From Acidimicrobiaceae bacterium (GTDB lineage Bacteria > Actinomycetota > Acidimicrobiia > Acidimicrobiales > Ilumatobacteraceae), in NCBI GenBank assembly GCA_013204455.1, contig JABMNW010000194.1, positions 1 to 43,579 on the forward strand: a stretch of DNA of 43,579 bases, written 5' to 3'. Shown one piece after another: positions 26,595-36,302 of the stretch (positions within the stretch are counted from its first letter, which is position 1; each line of letters opens with the position of its first letter). The notes beneath the pieces were generated by a model. It worked only from the letters and a program-made list of their open reading frames with translations. It made no database searches and was not told the DNA's origin. A program made the position numbers and the translations under genes.

Positions 26595-28865
26595 TTGGGG
26601 GAAATCATGGCAATCAAGCGACCTGATGCTAAACGAGCTGAATTACTTGGGTATTCGGATCGACCAAGTGCGTGCCCGGGCGAGAACATGCAATTTATGG
26701 TCAGCTCAGAGTTCGCAAGTTACGAAGCAAGTCTTGTTCGCCTCATCCATGGAGATACGAATAACGCTGGACCAGGTTTTAAAGAAGCGGTAATCGAATC
26801 GCCAATAAATGGTGTCTATGCAGGTACTCATCAAGAGTCGCATGTTGGGTCTCACATAGAAATCAAAAACTCCGGAGTTATTGGCGCGCTTAGGTCATTT
26901 ACTGTTCAGGCATGGATTAAGCCATCTAAACCATCATCTAGTTCCGATCAAGGGGTCGTGTCGTCTTGGTCAACTAATAATTCGGGGTTCAGCCTTGGAT
27001 TAGATGTAGTTGGGCACGCATTTGTCGAAGTTGGGTCGAGTAGTGGGCTGGAGCGGGTCACATCGGGTCATCCTTTGCGTGCTGGGGTTTGGTATTTTAT
27101 TGCTGGCGGATATGACAATCGTACAAAAAAATTAGTCCTTGTCGTACATGGATCACCAAAGTGGCCTCTTTCGGATTCAGATATGGTTGCTGAGCGAAAT
27201 TTGTCGAAAAATTTCAAAATTGATTGCTCAGCGGATCTATTGATCGGGGCTAAGTCTCAAAAAAAGAGTCTTAAAGGAAAGATGGCTACAGCGGGACACT
27301 TTAATGGAAAGATTGAACATCCCCGTTTATTCTCGCGGCTACTTGATACAGATGAGTTATCGGAACTGAGCAACCTCGCAGACCCGAAGAAATTTGGCTC
27401 CGTTTTTGGGATATGGGATTTTTCAAGCAATTTTGAATCCAGTGAGATTAAAGATTTATCGCAGAATCGAATTGATGGAGTATGTGTAAATTATCCGACC
27501 AGAGCGTTACTCGGGCATATTTGGGATCGTGAAACTTTCGATTTTCGAACTAATCCCTCGTTGTATTGCGCCATCGAATTTCATGAAGATGACAATGCAG
27601 ATAGTGATTGGGATGTAAGCGTTGATTTAAAAATTCCGGATGACCTAAAGAGCGGAATTTATGCGCTTAGATTACGAGCGGGTGACACTGAGGATCACAT
27701 TCCATTTTTTGTTCGGCCCAGACGAGGAAAAACCACGGCTGATATCTGTTATTTGATTCCCACGATCACGTATCAGGCATACGCAAACGAAAGTGTCCTT
27801 GCTACATCGCTTGATACCGATTGGAGCGCGATGACAGACATAGAGATTGTTCCTGATCTATATGACACTTATGTCTGGGATCATCCAGAGCTGGCTTACT
27901 CAATTTACGATAGACATTCCGACGGATCGGGGATTAATTATTCAAGTTGGAAACGTCCGATATTAAATATGCGTCCAAAGCACCGATTTTGGGTGACTGG
28001 TGCACCCCGTCATTTTGCGGCAGATCTTTACGTAACGGACTGGCTAGAAGCCAAGGAGCATAAATATGACATCTTGACTGATCATGACCTTCATCAAGAT
28101 GGCGTGTCATCCATCTCTGATTACAAAGTGATAATCACCGGAAGTCATCCAGAATATTGGACGGAGGCAATGCAAAATGCACTAGAGACTTATCTCGCCG
28201 ATGGAGGGCGGCTGATTTATTTGGGCGGCAACGGTTTCTATTGGGTGACGGCAGTCAATCCAGAACAATCTCATGTAATAGAAGTACGACGGGGCTACGC
28301 CAGTTCTCGAACCTGGACCAGCCATCCGGCCGAACTTCATCTTGCATCAACTGGAGAAAAGGGTGGAATCTGGCGTTTTCGTGGGAGATCACCGAACTCC
28401 TTAGTTGGAGTTGGATTTGCGGCTCAAGGTTGGTCAAAGACGACGCCAGGGTATAAACGTCTTCCAGATAGTTATGATTCGCGCGCTGCCTTTATTTTTG
28501 ATGGAGTAGAAGACGAAATAGTTGGCGACTTTGGTCTTGTGATGAATGGCGCATCGGGAGACGAAATAGACCGATTTGACTATGGCCTTGGCACACCAAC
28601 TCACGCCATGCGCCTTGCAACATCTCAGGGATTGCAAAGTTCGTATTACCTAGTCACGCACGAAGACTTACTTGTGACAGACAAGAATGTTGATGGAACA
28701 AATAATCAAAACGTTCGGTCCGACATTGTCTATTTTGAGGGAGTGGGAGGATCAGCGGTCTTTTCTATTCCTGCAATGGGGGCGTCTGGAAGTCTTTCGC
28801 ATAATAATTACGAAAATAATATTTCGAGAATTATGGATAATGTAGTTCGTGAATTCACGAAATAG
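26595..28865 (+). CDS. N,N-dimethylformamidase large (beta) subunit homologue with internal LamG-like domain
   Basis: GYSDRPSACPGENMQFMVSSE...VRLIHGDTNNAGPGFKEA; LamG-like SFTVQAWIKPS; ITYQAYANES, SDGSGINYSSWKRPILNMRPKHRFW, ITGSHPEYWTEAMQNALETYLADGGRLIYLGGNGFYW, as remembered for the DMFase beta-subunit family. ATG at 26607 is an alternative start. Confidence 0.88.
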   Translation: MGEIMAIKRPDAKRAELLGYSDRPSACPGENMQFMVSSEFASYEASLVRLIHGDTNNAGPGFKEAVIESPINGVYAGTHQESHVGSHIEIKNSGVIGALRSFTVQAWIKPSKPSSSSDQGVVSSWSTNNSGFSLGLDVVGHAFVEVGSSSGLERVTSGHPLRAGVWYFIAGGYDNRTKKLVLVVHGSPKWPLSDSDMVAERNLSKNFKIDCSADLLIGAKSQKKSLKGKMATAGHFNGKIEHPRLFSRLLDTDELSELSNLADPKKFGSVFGIWDFSSNFESSEIKDLSQNRIDGVCVNYPTRALLGHIWDRETFDFRTNPSLYCAIEFHEDDNADSDWDVSVDLKIPDDLKSGIYALRLRAGDTEDHIPFFVRPRRGKTTADICYLIPTITYQAYANESVLATSLDTDWSAMTDIEIVPDLYDTYVWDHPELAYSIYDRHSDGSGINYSSWKRPILNMRPKHRFWVTGAPRHFAADLYVTDWLEAKEHKYDILTDHDLHQDGVSSISDYKVIITGSHPEYWTEAMQNALETYLADGGRLIYLGGNGFYWVTAVNPEQSHVIEVRRGYASSRTWTSHPAELHLASTGEKGGIWRFRGRSPNSLVGVGFAAQGWSKTTPGYKRLPDSYDSRAAFIFDGVEDEIVGDFGLVMNGASGDEIDRFDYGLGTPTHAMRLATSQGLQSSYYLVTHEDLLVTDKNVDGTNNQNVRSDIVYFEGVGGSAVFSIPAMGASGSLSHNNYENNISRIMDNVVREFTK

Positions 28866-28877
28866 TTTGAGGAATTA

Positions 28878-29684
28878 CTATTTGCAGTTTTCTTTCATCC
28901 AATTTAAAGTCACTGAATTAAATTCATCTGGGGATTCCATTGTCACTAGATGAGGACCGTTTTTGAAAATAACTAATTTGGCACCTGGGATAGTGTCAAC
29001 TATTTCCTGCGATGCTGAAACTGGTAGTAAATAATCGGACTCTCCAACTGTTACAAGCGTTGGAATTCTTAAATTCTTGGCATCATCTAATAGATCATGC
29101 GAGAGATTCGCTTCAATTTGTCCCATTAATCCTTCTGGAGTTGCAGCGTTAGCCCGCATGTGAGACAAAATGGATTTAAGACGTTCGTAGTCAGAACTCA
29201 AAAATTGTGGAGAAAATAGCAGCGGCAATGCTGCTTCGTAATAGAAATCAATCCCACCGCGTAATAGGTATTGCTTGAGCAAATTAAGAGAAAATTCCGT
29301 ATACCCGTGCGTTTTCAACCAACTTGAGTGCATCTGCAACGAGCGGATTCGGTCTGGATGTCTAAGTGCTGCATGAAGCGCTATCGCTCCGCCAAGTGAC
29401 GAACCAGAAAGATGGCACTCTTCAATATTCAGTCTGTCAAGCAGAGACATTGTGTCGTCAGCCATATTCTTTACGGTGTAGGGGCCCTTTGGTGTGTCAC
29501 TTTTCCCAGCCCCTCGATTATCGAAAATTATTACATGGAAATCTTGTTTGTACACCGCAACTTGCGGCATCCAACGACTTGAGTCCGCGCCAGTTCCTCT
29601 AATTAATACGACAGTTGGATTACTGCGTTCTCCGAACTCTTCGTAGTACAACGAGAGTGAAGGGGATACCGAAGTTTGACTCAT
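28878..29684 (-). CDS. Alpha/beta hydrolase
   Basis: VVLIRGTGADSSRW, FDNRGAGKSD, LSGSSLGGAIALHAAL nucleophile elbow, GPHLVTMESPDEF. Confidence 0.9.
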   Translation of the reverse strand: MSQTSVSPSLSLYYEEFGERSNPTVVLIRGTGADSSRWMPQVAVYKQDFHVIIFDNRGAGKSDTPKGPYTVKNMADDTMSLLDRLNIEECHLSGSSLGGAIALHAALRHPDRIRSLQMHSSWLKTHGYTEFSLNLLKQYLLRGGIDFYYEAALPLLFSPQFLSSDYERLKSILSHMRANAATPEGLMGQIEANLSHDLLDDAKNLRIPTLVTVGESDYLLPVSASQEIVDTIPGAKLVIFKNGPHLVTMESPDEFNSVTLNWMKENCK

Positions 29685-29706
29685 TGCTATTCTCCCTGTT
29701 AGTTAG

Positions 29707-31092
29707 CTAGCTGGTTAGTTGTGTCACTGGTGAAATTGGGGGATTTGGGATCCTGATAATTCCTGCTTCTTCCATCGCTGACGAAATATGCAATAGAAGC
29801 GTTTCGCTAAATGGTGGGCCAGTCATTTGGATACCAATTGGCAAGCCGTCATCAAAGCCAAATGGAAAGGTTATTGACGGGAGACCAGCAAGATTCTGAG
29901 GGACTGTGCTGGGCATTACCGAATTTCTCAAAGGTTGACGATCACCATTTATTACGACAAAATCTGGATCAGAAATAGAACTTGGACCGGTGCTACCTAC
30001 AACCGTTAGAAGAACGTCAACAGTTGTGAAAACTTTAAGGAATTGACGGTAGATATCAGAGGCTGATCGCCGTGCTTCGATGTATTGCGTTGCAGTCACC
30101 TTGGATGCCAGTTCCAATCGGGCTCGAACATCGTCTCCGTATAGCTCTGCTTTTTCTGGGTATGTCTTGAGTATCTGTGTGTGTATGTGGAATGCCTCAG
30201 CCATTTGGTAAGGCACAAATGCTGCAAGTGATATTTTTGGATTTGGCGCGGGGACTTCAATCACAGCAGCGCCTATGGATCTCAAAACTTCACAAAGATT
30301 AATGAACGCGGTCTCTCTTTCGCGGTTAAGTGGAATTGAGTTTTCGACGTCAGATATTCCAAAGCTAAAAGTTCGAAGATCTCGGTCGGTTACTTTCATA
30401 TGCCCAACTTCTGGAGTAGAGAGTGTTGCGGAATCATTCCAATCTTTTCCGGCTGTCGCAAAAAATGCTGCAGACAAAATTTTGGTTGATCTCGCAAAGA
30501 ATCCTGGTGAGTCAAAGGAAGGAGCGAGTGAAACCCCACCATCTCTAGTGATCCGTCCCCAAGTTGTCTTTAAGCCGAGTACTCCACAAAATGCTGCTGG
30601 GATTCGAATTGAACCACCGGTGTCGCTGCCGACAGCGAGCGGTACAAGTCCAGCTGAAACTGCCGCAGCAGATCCTCCACTTGACCCGCCTGGGACTTTC
30701 GAGAGGTCCCAAGGGTTTAATGTTGATCCTCGGGTCGCATGCTGTGTAGTAATACCCCAGCCGAACTCATGCGATCTAGTTGTGCCGACAATTATTGCTC
30801 CAGCTTTACGAAGTCGCTTGACGATTTCGGCATCGTTCTTGGCAATAAATCCGTCTCGTGTTAGAGAGCCGTAAGAATTGTCGGCACCTGCGACATCGAA
30901 GAGCTCCTTGACTCCGACTGCGATTCCTGCAAGTCCGCCAAGGTCATTTCCTTGTGCAACACTCTTGTCCATTTCGCGCGCTTCTTGTTCTGCGCGACTG
31001 TCTAAAATATCAACGAATGCGCCAAATTTAGGATTCTGATTATGTATGTGCTTCAGAATCCCGACGATTCGGTCAGTTATTTTGGTCTCCAA
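29707..31092 (-). CDS. Amidase signature (AS) family amidase
   Basis: GVKELFDVAG, VPGGSSGGSAAAVSAGLVPLAVGSDTGGSIRIPAAFCGVLGLK Ser-Ser-Lys amidase signature. Confidence 0.94.
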   Translation of the reverse strand: METKITDRIVGILKHIHNQNPKFGAFVDILDSRAEQEAREMDKSVAQGNDLGGLAGIAVGVKELFDVAGADNSYGSLTRDGFIAKNDAEIVKRLRKAGAIIVGTTRSHEFGWGITTQHATRGSTLNPWDLSKVPGGSSGGSAAAVSAGLVPLAVGSDTGGSIRIPAAFCGVLGLKTTWGRITRDGGVSLAPSFDSPGFFARSTKILSAAFFATAGKDWNDSATLSTPEVGHMKVTDRDLRTFSFGISDVENSIPLNRERETAFINLCEVLRSIGAAVIEVPAPNPKISLAAFVPYQMAEAFHIHTQILKTYPEKAELYGDDVRARLELASKVTATQYIEARRSASDIYRQFLKVFTTVDVLLTVVGSTGPSSISDPDFVVINGDRQPLRNSVMPSTVPQNLAGLPSITFPFGFDDGLPIGIQMTGPPFSETLLLHISSAMEEAGIIRIPNPPISPVTQLTS

Positions 31093-31094
31093 GT

Positions 31095-31496
31095 TCAGGG
31101 CAATACTTCCGTGACAGATTGGTAACCCGCGCGTTCAAGCGAAGAGACTCCTCCAAGTACCCACAGAATGACCATGTCTTCATCGCTTGTGCAACATGCT
31201 GAGTGTGGAGTATTTTTGGGGACGAAAACCACATCACCTGGCGAGATGTCATAGATGCTCTCACCAACTCGATGCCAACCGGATCCGGACATTACTATCA
31301 CGACTTCCTCCGCGTGAGGGTGGAGGTGGTGCTCATGGGTTCCACCACGAGCTGGGTAAATTGTTTGTCCGACACCAACTAATTGCGCTCCTTGGCGGAC
31401 TTCATTTACCAGCCACCTCACATCTAAGTGCGAAAATGCAGTACCCGTAAGATCTGATCGTGAGGTTGTCTTTGGATTTACGACATATTCAGCCAT
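31095..31496 (-). CDS. Cupin domain-containing protein
   Basis: YPARGGTHEHHLHPHAEEVVIVMSGSGWHRVGESIYDISPGDVVFVPKNTPHS. Confidence 0.9.
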   Translation of the reverse strand: MAEYVVNPKTTSRSDLTGTAFSHLDVRWLVNEVRQGAQLVGVGQTIYPARGGTHEHHLHPHAEEVVIVMSGSGWHRVGESIYDISPGDVVFVPKNTPHSACCTSDEDMVILWVLGGVSSLERAGYQSVTEVLP

Positions 31497-31563
31497 CTAG
31501 ATTTCTCTCGTTCAATTAGTTATAGGTGATATGGACAATCCTCGATTTGTAAATACTGATGTA

Positions 31564-31592
31564 ATATTATATTGTCTAGTTTTGTTAGTCAA
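31564..31592 (-). promoter_or_regulatory. Candidate minus-strand promoter TTGACT-N17-TAATAT overlapping AATATTATATT
   Basis: -35 at 31592-31587, 17-bp spacer, -10 at 31569-31564; the inverted repeat at 31563-31573 covers the -10. Lies in the divergent cupin/PhyH intergenic region. Confidence 0.5.
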
Positions 31593-31597
31593 ATTCG

Positions 31598-32506
31598 GTG
31601 TTTGAAAGGGATCCTCTTGTGACGACCGTCAGCGGTTTTGAGCGGCCTGGGACTGTTCGTAACGATGCCCTGAGCGGTGAAGAGATTCTGCAATTTACGG
31701 AAAATGGGTTTCTTAGGGTGGGTCGAGTTTTGAGCGACGAGAAACTTGAACAGATTCGTCTCGAAATCGCAAAGTTTCGCAAGACAGGAGAAGAGATAGA
31801 TCTCCTGGACCTATCGCAGTGGGAAGTTGGAGAAGGAGGAGTCCCACAAGAGCCCGGGAAGACCGTTGCTTTTCTATTTAATCTTTGGCGTACGAGCCCT
31901 GTCTATCGAACGCTGATAATGGATGAGCGATTCGCGCTTTGGTCAAGCCAAGTTCTGGGATGTCGTGATGTTCGTGTTCTGGAAGATAATGCTCTTTCGA
32001 AAGATCCTCTTTCGGGTGGAGAACTCAAATGGCATCAAGACTTTTCGTACTGGCCGCTGGCTCAGCCCAATGCTGTGACGCTTTGGATAGCCCTTGATGA
32101 TGTGACTTTAGAAAATGGTGCGATGCATATGGCGGTTGGAAGTCATTTGCTTGGGGAACGATTACCAACCGTATTTGGCACTGGGGCATCGTATTTTAAA
32201 GATCGCCGACCAAAATCGGTGATGCCGATAGTTGAGCCTCATTCGGTTGGTCTTGATACTGAGGTGATGACTTTAGGTGCGGGAGAAGCAACTTTGCATC
32301 ATTCTTTGACATGGCATGCATCGGGACCTAACAATACGAATGATCCGCGCAGGGCGGCGGTTTGTCGTTATGTGGCTGATGGAACTATCTGGCTCGGCGA
32401 AAGACGATACGAATATAACTATAGTTCCAGTGAAGTTGGTCTTAATCTGGGCGACCCAATTGGTGGCGCCTACTTCCCAGTAGTTAAGAAGAAGGAGTTA
32501 GTTTGA
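31598..32506 (+). CDS. Phytanoyl-CoA dioxygenase (PhyH) family protein
   Basis: FTENGFLRVGRVLSDEKLEQIRLEI; Fe ligands WHQDFSYWPL (HxD) and HHSLTWHASGPN; start may be the GTG near 31619. Confidence 0.87.
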   Translation: MFERDPLVTTVSGFERPGTVRNDALSGEEILQFTENGFLRVGRVLSDEKLEQIRLEIAKFRKTGEEIDLLDLSQWEVGEGGVPQEPGKTVAFLFNLWRTSPVYRTLIMDERFALWSSQVLGCRDVRVLEDNALSKDPLSGGELKWHQDFSYWPLAQPNAVTLWIALDDVTLENGAMHMAVGSHLLGERLPTVFGTGASYFKDRRPKSVMPIVEPHSVGLDTEVMTLGAGEATLHHSLTWHASGPNNTNDPRRAAVCRYVADGTIWLGERRYEYNYSSSEVGLNLGDPIGGAYFPVVKKKELV

Positions 32507-33825
32507 TTCCCACGCAACGATTTCGTCTAGATAATGCCCGCATCCTCACATGCGAGGACAAAACCATTATCGATAATGGTTCGCTAGTGGTAGTCGACGA
32601 CCGTATCGCGTGGTTAGGTCCAATCGCCGAAATGCCCACCGAGTTTAAATTGATTGATCAAATTATTGATGTCAATCAACGCACCGTAATGCCCGGACTT
32701 GTAGACGCACATATGCATATCAGTTTCGGTGAAGCCGCAAGTGAGGAGGAGCTTTCTTTATACACTCCTCCCGCGTATAGAGCAATTCGGGCGAGTGTTG
32801 ATGCTCGGAAAGTTCTCCTCGCTGGGGTTACCAGCGCATGTGATCCGGGTGGCCCCCGTGGAATTGCAACAGCTGTACGTGATGCGATTGATGCGGGTTT
32901 AGTCGTAGGACCACGATTGGCAGCGGCAGGTAGGCAAATTACAACTCAGCAAGGTATTGGTGACACTCTTCCTGCTCCATTAGGCGACTTGTCGACATCG
33001 TTTGGGGCAATCGTTCGGTCGCATGATGAGATCATTCAAGAAATTAGAAATGAGGTCAAGGATGGTGTTGACTTGATCAAAATCGCAGGATCAGGTCCAG
33101 GAACTCGTGAATTTGGTGCGTTTACTCTAACGGAATTGGAGCTCGCCGTTTCCGAGGCGCATCGGCTAGATAAGCCGATTGCGATTCATGCCAGAAGTCG
33201 TCAGTCGATAGCCGATGCAGTGAGTGCGGGTTTTGACTGGATTATGCACGCATCATATATGGATGAGCCAACGATGGAAATGTTGATAATGAGAGGGATT
33301 CCAGTTATACCAGCAATGACCTTGTTAGTTAACTCGCTTGACGCTGGAAAGGATGTTGTCCCAGCCGTAATACGTGATGGAATAAAGCGTGAACTTGAAG
33401 CGGCGGTGAAAATTCTTTCAAAGGCATATAAGAATGGCGCGCGATTGATTGCAGGCTCTGAGACCGGTTTTGCCATGACACCATATGGGCAGTGGCATTC
33501 AAGAGAGATGGAACTTTTCGTTGAACTTCTAGGATTCAACAACCATGACGCACTTCTAGCAATGACGAAATATGCCGCAGTGGCAATTCCGCGATTTGGC
33601 AATTTAGTGGGAACGCTTAGTCCAGGAAAGTATGCCGATCTTTTAGTTGTGGATGGAAAACCAGAATTAGATGTCAAGATTTTGGGAGATCAAAAAAATA
33701 TTCATAAGATCATCAAATCTGGAAGATTCGTCGAAAATCAAGAGGATGGACTTAACCGTCAGTCTCAATTATTTGAGCGGACTCGCCTTTTTACTAGTGG
33801 AATATATAATCGCCAGAAATCTTAG
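32503..33825 (+). CDS. Amidohydrolase family protein
   Basis: RTVMPGLVDAHMHISFG, KDGVDLIKIAGSG, KPIAIHARS, HASYMD, LIAGSETGF, GTLSPGKYADLLVVDG; TTG start with 4-bp overlap. Confidence 0.92.
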   Translation: MIPTQRFRLDNARILTCEDKTIIDNGSLVVVDDRIAWLGPIAEMPTEFKLIDQIIDVNQRTVMPGLVDAHMHISFGEAASEEELSLYTPPAYRAIRASVDARKVLLAGVTSACDPGGPRGIATAVRDAIDAGLVVGPRLAAAGRQITTQQGIGDTLPAPLGDLSTSFGAIVRSHDEIIQEIRNEVKDGVDLIKIAGSGPGTREFGAFTLTELELAVSEAHRLDKPIAIHARSRQSIADAVSAGFDWIMHASYMDEPTMEMLIMRGIPVIPAMTLLVNSLDAGKDVVPAVIRDGIKRELEAAVKILSKAYKNGARLIAGSETGFAMTPYGQWHSREMELFVELLGFNNHDALLAMTKYAAVAIPRFGNLVGTLSPGKYADLLVVDGKPELDVKILGDQKNIHKIIKSGRFVENQEDGLNRQSQLFERTRLFTSGIYNRQKS

Positions 33826-33871
33826 AAGAAATTCTGTACTTCTTGGATTTCAGAACTTTGAGGAAGTTTAA

Positions 33872-34696
33872 ATGAAGCAAAATAAGCAACTTTTAGATCT
33901 AAAAAATACGTCTTCGTTAGTTACTGGGGCCGCGCAAGGTTTTGGCTTTGCTATAGCACGAAGGCTGGCTGAAGCTGGGTCGAATGTTGTCGTTGCTGAT
34001 ATTAAATTAGAGAATGCACAGAAATCCGCGAAAAGAATAAGTGAGGAATTTGCCGTCGTAGTTGATTCTTGCGAACTTGATGTTGCCGACGAAAGTCAAG
34101 TGATCAAAATTTTTTCGAGATACCCAAATATTGATTTCCTAATAAATAATGCCGGAGTATTTTCGAACTATACAGTCACGAATCTCTCGTCTGAAGAGTT
34201 TGATCGGATCATCCGTGTAAATGTGAGAGGTGTATTTTTGTGTTCGAGGGAGTTTGCGAAAACCAAAGAATCTAATGGAAATGGAAATGGAAAAGTAATC
34301 GTCAACATTGCGTCAGTTGACGCATTGAACCCTTCATGTGTTGGTCAGGTTCATTACACTTCATCCAAACACGCGGTTGCTGGATTGACAAAAGGGTTAT
34401 CAGTTGAACTTGCGCCCAAAGGTATGCGTGTATGTGCAGTTTGTCCAGGAGCGGCGCTGACTGAAGGCGCGATTGAACTAGTCCAATCCGGTTCTCCAGA
34501 CGGCATAGATATCGCTGAACAGTGGGCGGGTATTGCCAAGCAGACGCCGATGGGTCGTCTCATTTCTCCTGACGATGTGGCTTTAGCAGTCCTTTTTCTG
34601 GTATCTCCTATGGGTGCTTCAATTACTGGGATTCTCCTTCCTGTTGACGGCGGGATAACCTCTCAGCCCTACGAGGGGTATTTGGAATCAAAGTGA
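33872..34696 (+). CDS. SDR family oxidoreductase
   Basis: SSLVTGAAQGFGFAIARRLAEAG, INNAGVF, YTSSKHAVAGLTKGLSVELAPKGMRVCAVCPGA. Confidence 0.93.
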   Translation: MKQNKQLLDLKNTSSLVTGAAQGFGFAIARRLAEAGSNVVVADIKLENAQKSAKRISEEFAVVVDSCELDVADESQVIKIFSRYPNIDFLINNAGVFSNYTVTNLSSEEFDRIIRVNVRGVFLCSREFAKTKESNGNGNGKVIVNIASVDALNPSCVGQVHYTSSKHAVAGLTKGLSVELAPKGMRVCAVCPGAALTEGAIELVQSGSPDGIDIAEQWAGIAKQTPMGRLISPDDVALAVLFLVSPMGASITGILLPVDGGITSQPYEGYLESK

Positions 34697-35025
34697 GTGA
34701 ATTCTTTCCCCCATTCATCCGTAACTTGCCTCGGCCGGACTCTCCTGTTTCGATGGATGCGCGAATTGTGCCAAGTGAGCATGCGCTGACAATGTTCTAT
34801 GAAACTGACCACGATGTTGAAGTTCCAGAGCATGATCACGGCGCTCAATGGGGTGTTGTATTGAAAGGCGAAATGGAACTAATCATTGATGGAGTTTCAA
34901 GAATCTATCGATCGGGGGATTGTTACTTTGTTTCAGATGGGGCTAAGCACATAGCAAGAATCAAGTCGGGGTACAAGGGTGTGGACGTCTTCGCCGACGC
35001 CAAACGGTACGTTCCAAAGGCATAG
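34693..35025 (+). CDS. Cupin domain-containing protein
   Basis: VEVPEHDHGAQWGVVLKGEMELIIDGVSRIYRSGDCYFVSDGAKHIAR; GTG start, 4-bp overlap. Confidence 0.88.
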   Translation: MSEFFPPFIRNLPRPDSPVSMDARIVPSEHALTMFYETDHDVEVPEHDHGAQWGVVLKGEMELIIDGVSRIYRSGDCYFVSDGAKHIARIKSGYKGVDVFADAKRYVPKA

Positions 35026-35083
35026 GAATTTTCTTCAGTTAATTGACTATTAAGACATCCATTAATAAACGAGGAGTTCGAAT

Positions 35084-36028
35084 ATGAAAGTAGCAATGAT
35101 CGAGACCATTGGTGGATCACCGAAGGTTGTTGAAATAGATGCTGTTAAATCTGAAGAGGGAATGGTATTGCTTGATGTTTGTGCTGTAGCCCTCAATCCG
35201 GTTGACATCGCCATTGCATCAGGAAAGTTTTTCGCAGGGCACCCACCTCTTCCATTCATACCAGCGCTAGAAGCCGTAGCGAAAGTTGGTGGAAGTCGCC
35301 TCGTGTATGCGCAAGGCGCTGGATATGGCATAAGTCGTAATGGATTTCTCGCCCAGCAAGTACGTGCTCCGGAGGCCTCACTTATTGATATCCCAATTGA
35401 GAGCGATCCAGCTATTGCAGTTGCGCTCGGTACTGCAGGTTTAGCTGGCTGGTTATCGGTGAGATGGAGAGCGAATGTTGGAATTAATGATGTTGTCGTT
35501 GTTCTTGGAGCAACAGGAGCGGTCGGTAAAGTTGCTCTACAAGCAGCCAAATTTGCGGGCGCTAAGAGGATAATCGCAGTTGGCCGTTCGGAAAATCGAT
35601 TAATGAGCAGCGATGTAATTGCATCCTCCAAAGTTGTGATTGACGACGAACTCGCAAAAAATGTATTGGAAGCGGCTGGTGAGCCTCCAACAGTTGTGAT
35701 TGATATGACTTGGGGGTCGCCTTTGTCGTCGGTGCTGTCAGTTCTTGCTGCTGGGGCCCGAGTCGTTCAGGTCGGAGCATCTGCTTCAATTGAAGCGACA
35801 ATTCTTTCAGCGCCAGTGCGCGGGAAACAGCTCAGCATTCTTGGGTATTCGAACTTTGGGGTGCCACGAGATGTACTTGTCAATACCTACAAGGAAATTG
35901 TTTCGCTTGCTAACGCAGGCAAACTTTCAGTTCCTATTTCAAAGTTCCCGTTAACAGATCTTGCGACGGCATGGAGCGCCGCAGTAAATGGTGAAGCGAA
36001 AGTCGTAATCGAAGTGGATAAAAATTAA
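35084..36028 (+). CDS. Zinc-type/quinone oxidoreductase-like MDR family protein
   Basis: ALNPVDIAIASGKFF, VVVLGATGAVGKVALQAAKFAGAKRIIAVGRS Rossmann motif. Confidence 0.88.
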   Translation: MKVAMIETIGGSPKVVEIDAVKSEEGMVLLDVCAVALNPVDIAIASGKFFAGHPPLPFIPALEAVAKVGGSRLVYAQGAGYGISRNGFLAQQVRAPEASLIDIPIESDPAIAVALGTAGLAGWLSVRWRANVGINDVVVVLGATGAVGKVALQAAKFAGAKRIIAVGRSENRLMSSDVIASSKVVIDDELAKNVLEAAGEPPTVVIDMTWGSPLSSVLSVLAAGARVVQVGASASIEATILSAPVRGKQLSILGYSNFGVPRDVLVNTYKEIVSLANAGKLSVPISKFPLTDLATAWSAAVNGEAKVVIEVDKN

Positions 36029-36297
36029 TGGTGCTTGAAGTGATAATGCCGAAACAAGGAATGTATGAAGGTGACGTAACTTTGATTAAGTGGCTTGTTA
36101 GTGATGGGGTATCTATTTCTGTTGGTGATGTCCTGTTTGTAATGGAAAATGAAAAAGTTGAGATCGAGATCGAGGCTGAAGATGCAGGAATTCTGGTGCA
36201 GAATCAAGCCGACGGTTTCGTTGGTCCGGTAGGAAGTGTCATCGGCTATTTAGTTTCCACCCGACAAGAATATGATCAATTTCAGCAGGATAAATAA
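36028..36297 (+). CDS. Stand-alone biotinyl/lipoyl attachment domain protein
   Basis: 89 aa: VIMPKQGMYEGDVTLIKWLVSDGVSISVGDVLFVMENEKVEIEIEAEDAGILV; single domain with ENEKV target lysine context; 1-bp TAATG overlap with the MDR gene. Confidence 0.88.
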   Translation: MVLEVIMPKQGMYEGDVTLIKWLVSDGVSISVGDVLFVMENEKVEIEIEAEDAGILVQNQADGFVGPVGSVIGYLVSTRQEYDQFQQDK

Positions 36298-36302
36298 ATC
36301 AA

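Noticed and set aside
28860-28883. AAATAGT-N10-ACTATTT inverted repeat between convergent genes
   Set aside because: Short AT-only stem made largely of the two stop codons, no U-tract; not convincing as a terminator.
30275-30874. 199-aa plus-strand ORF opposite the AS amidase
   Set aside because: Shadow ORF; the minus frame carries the full amidase signature.
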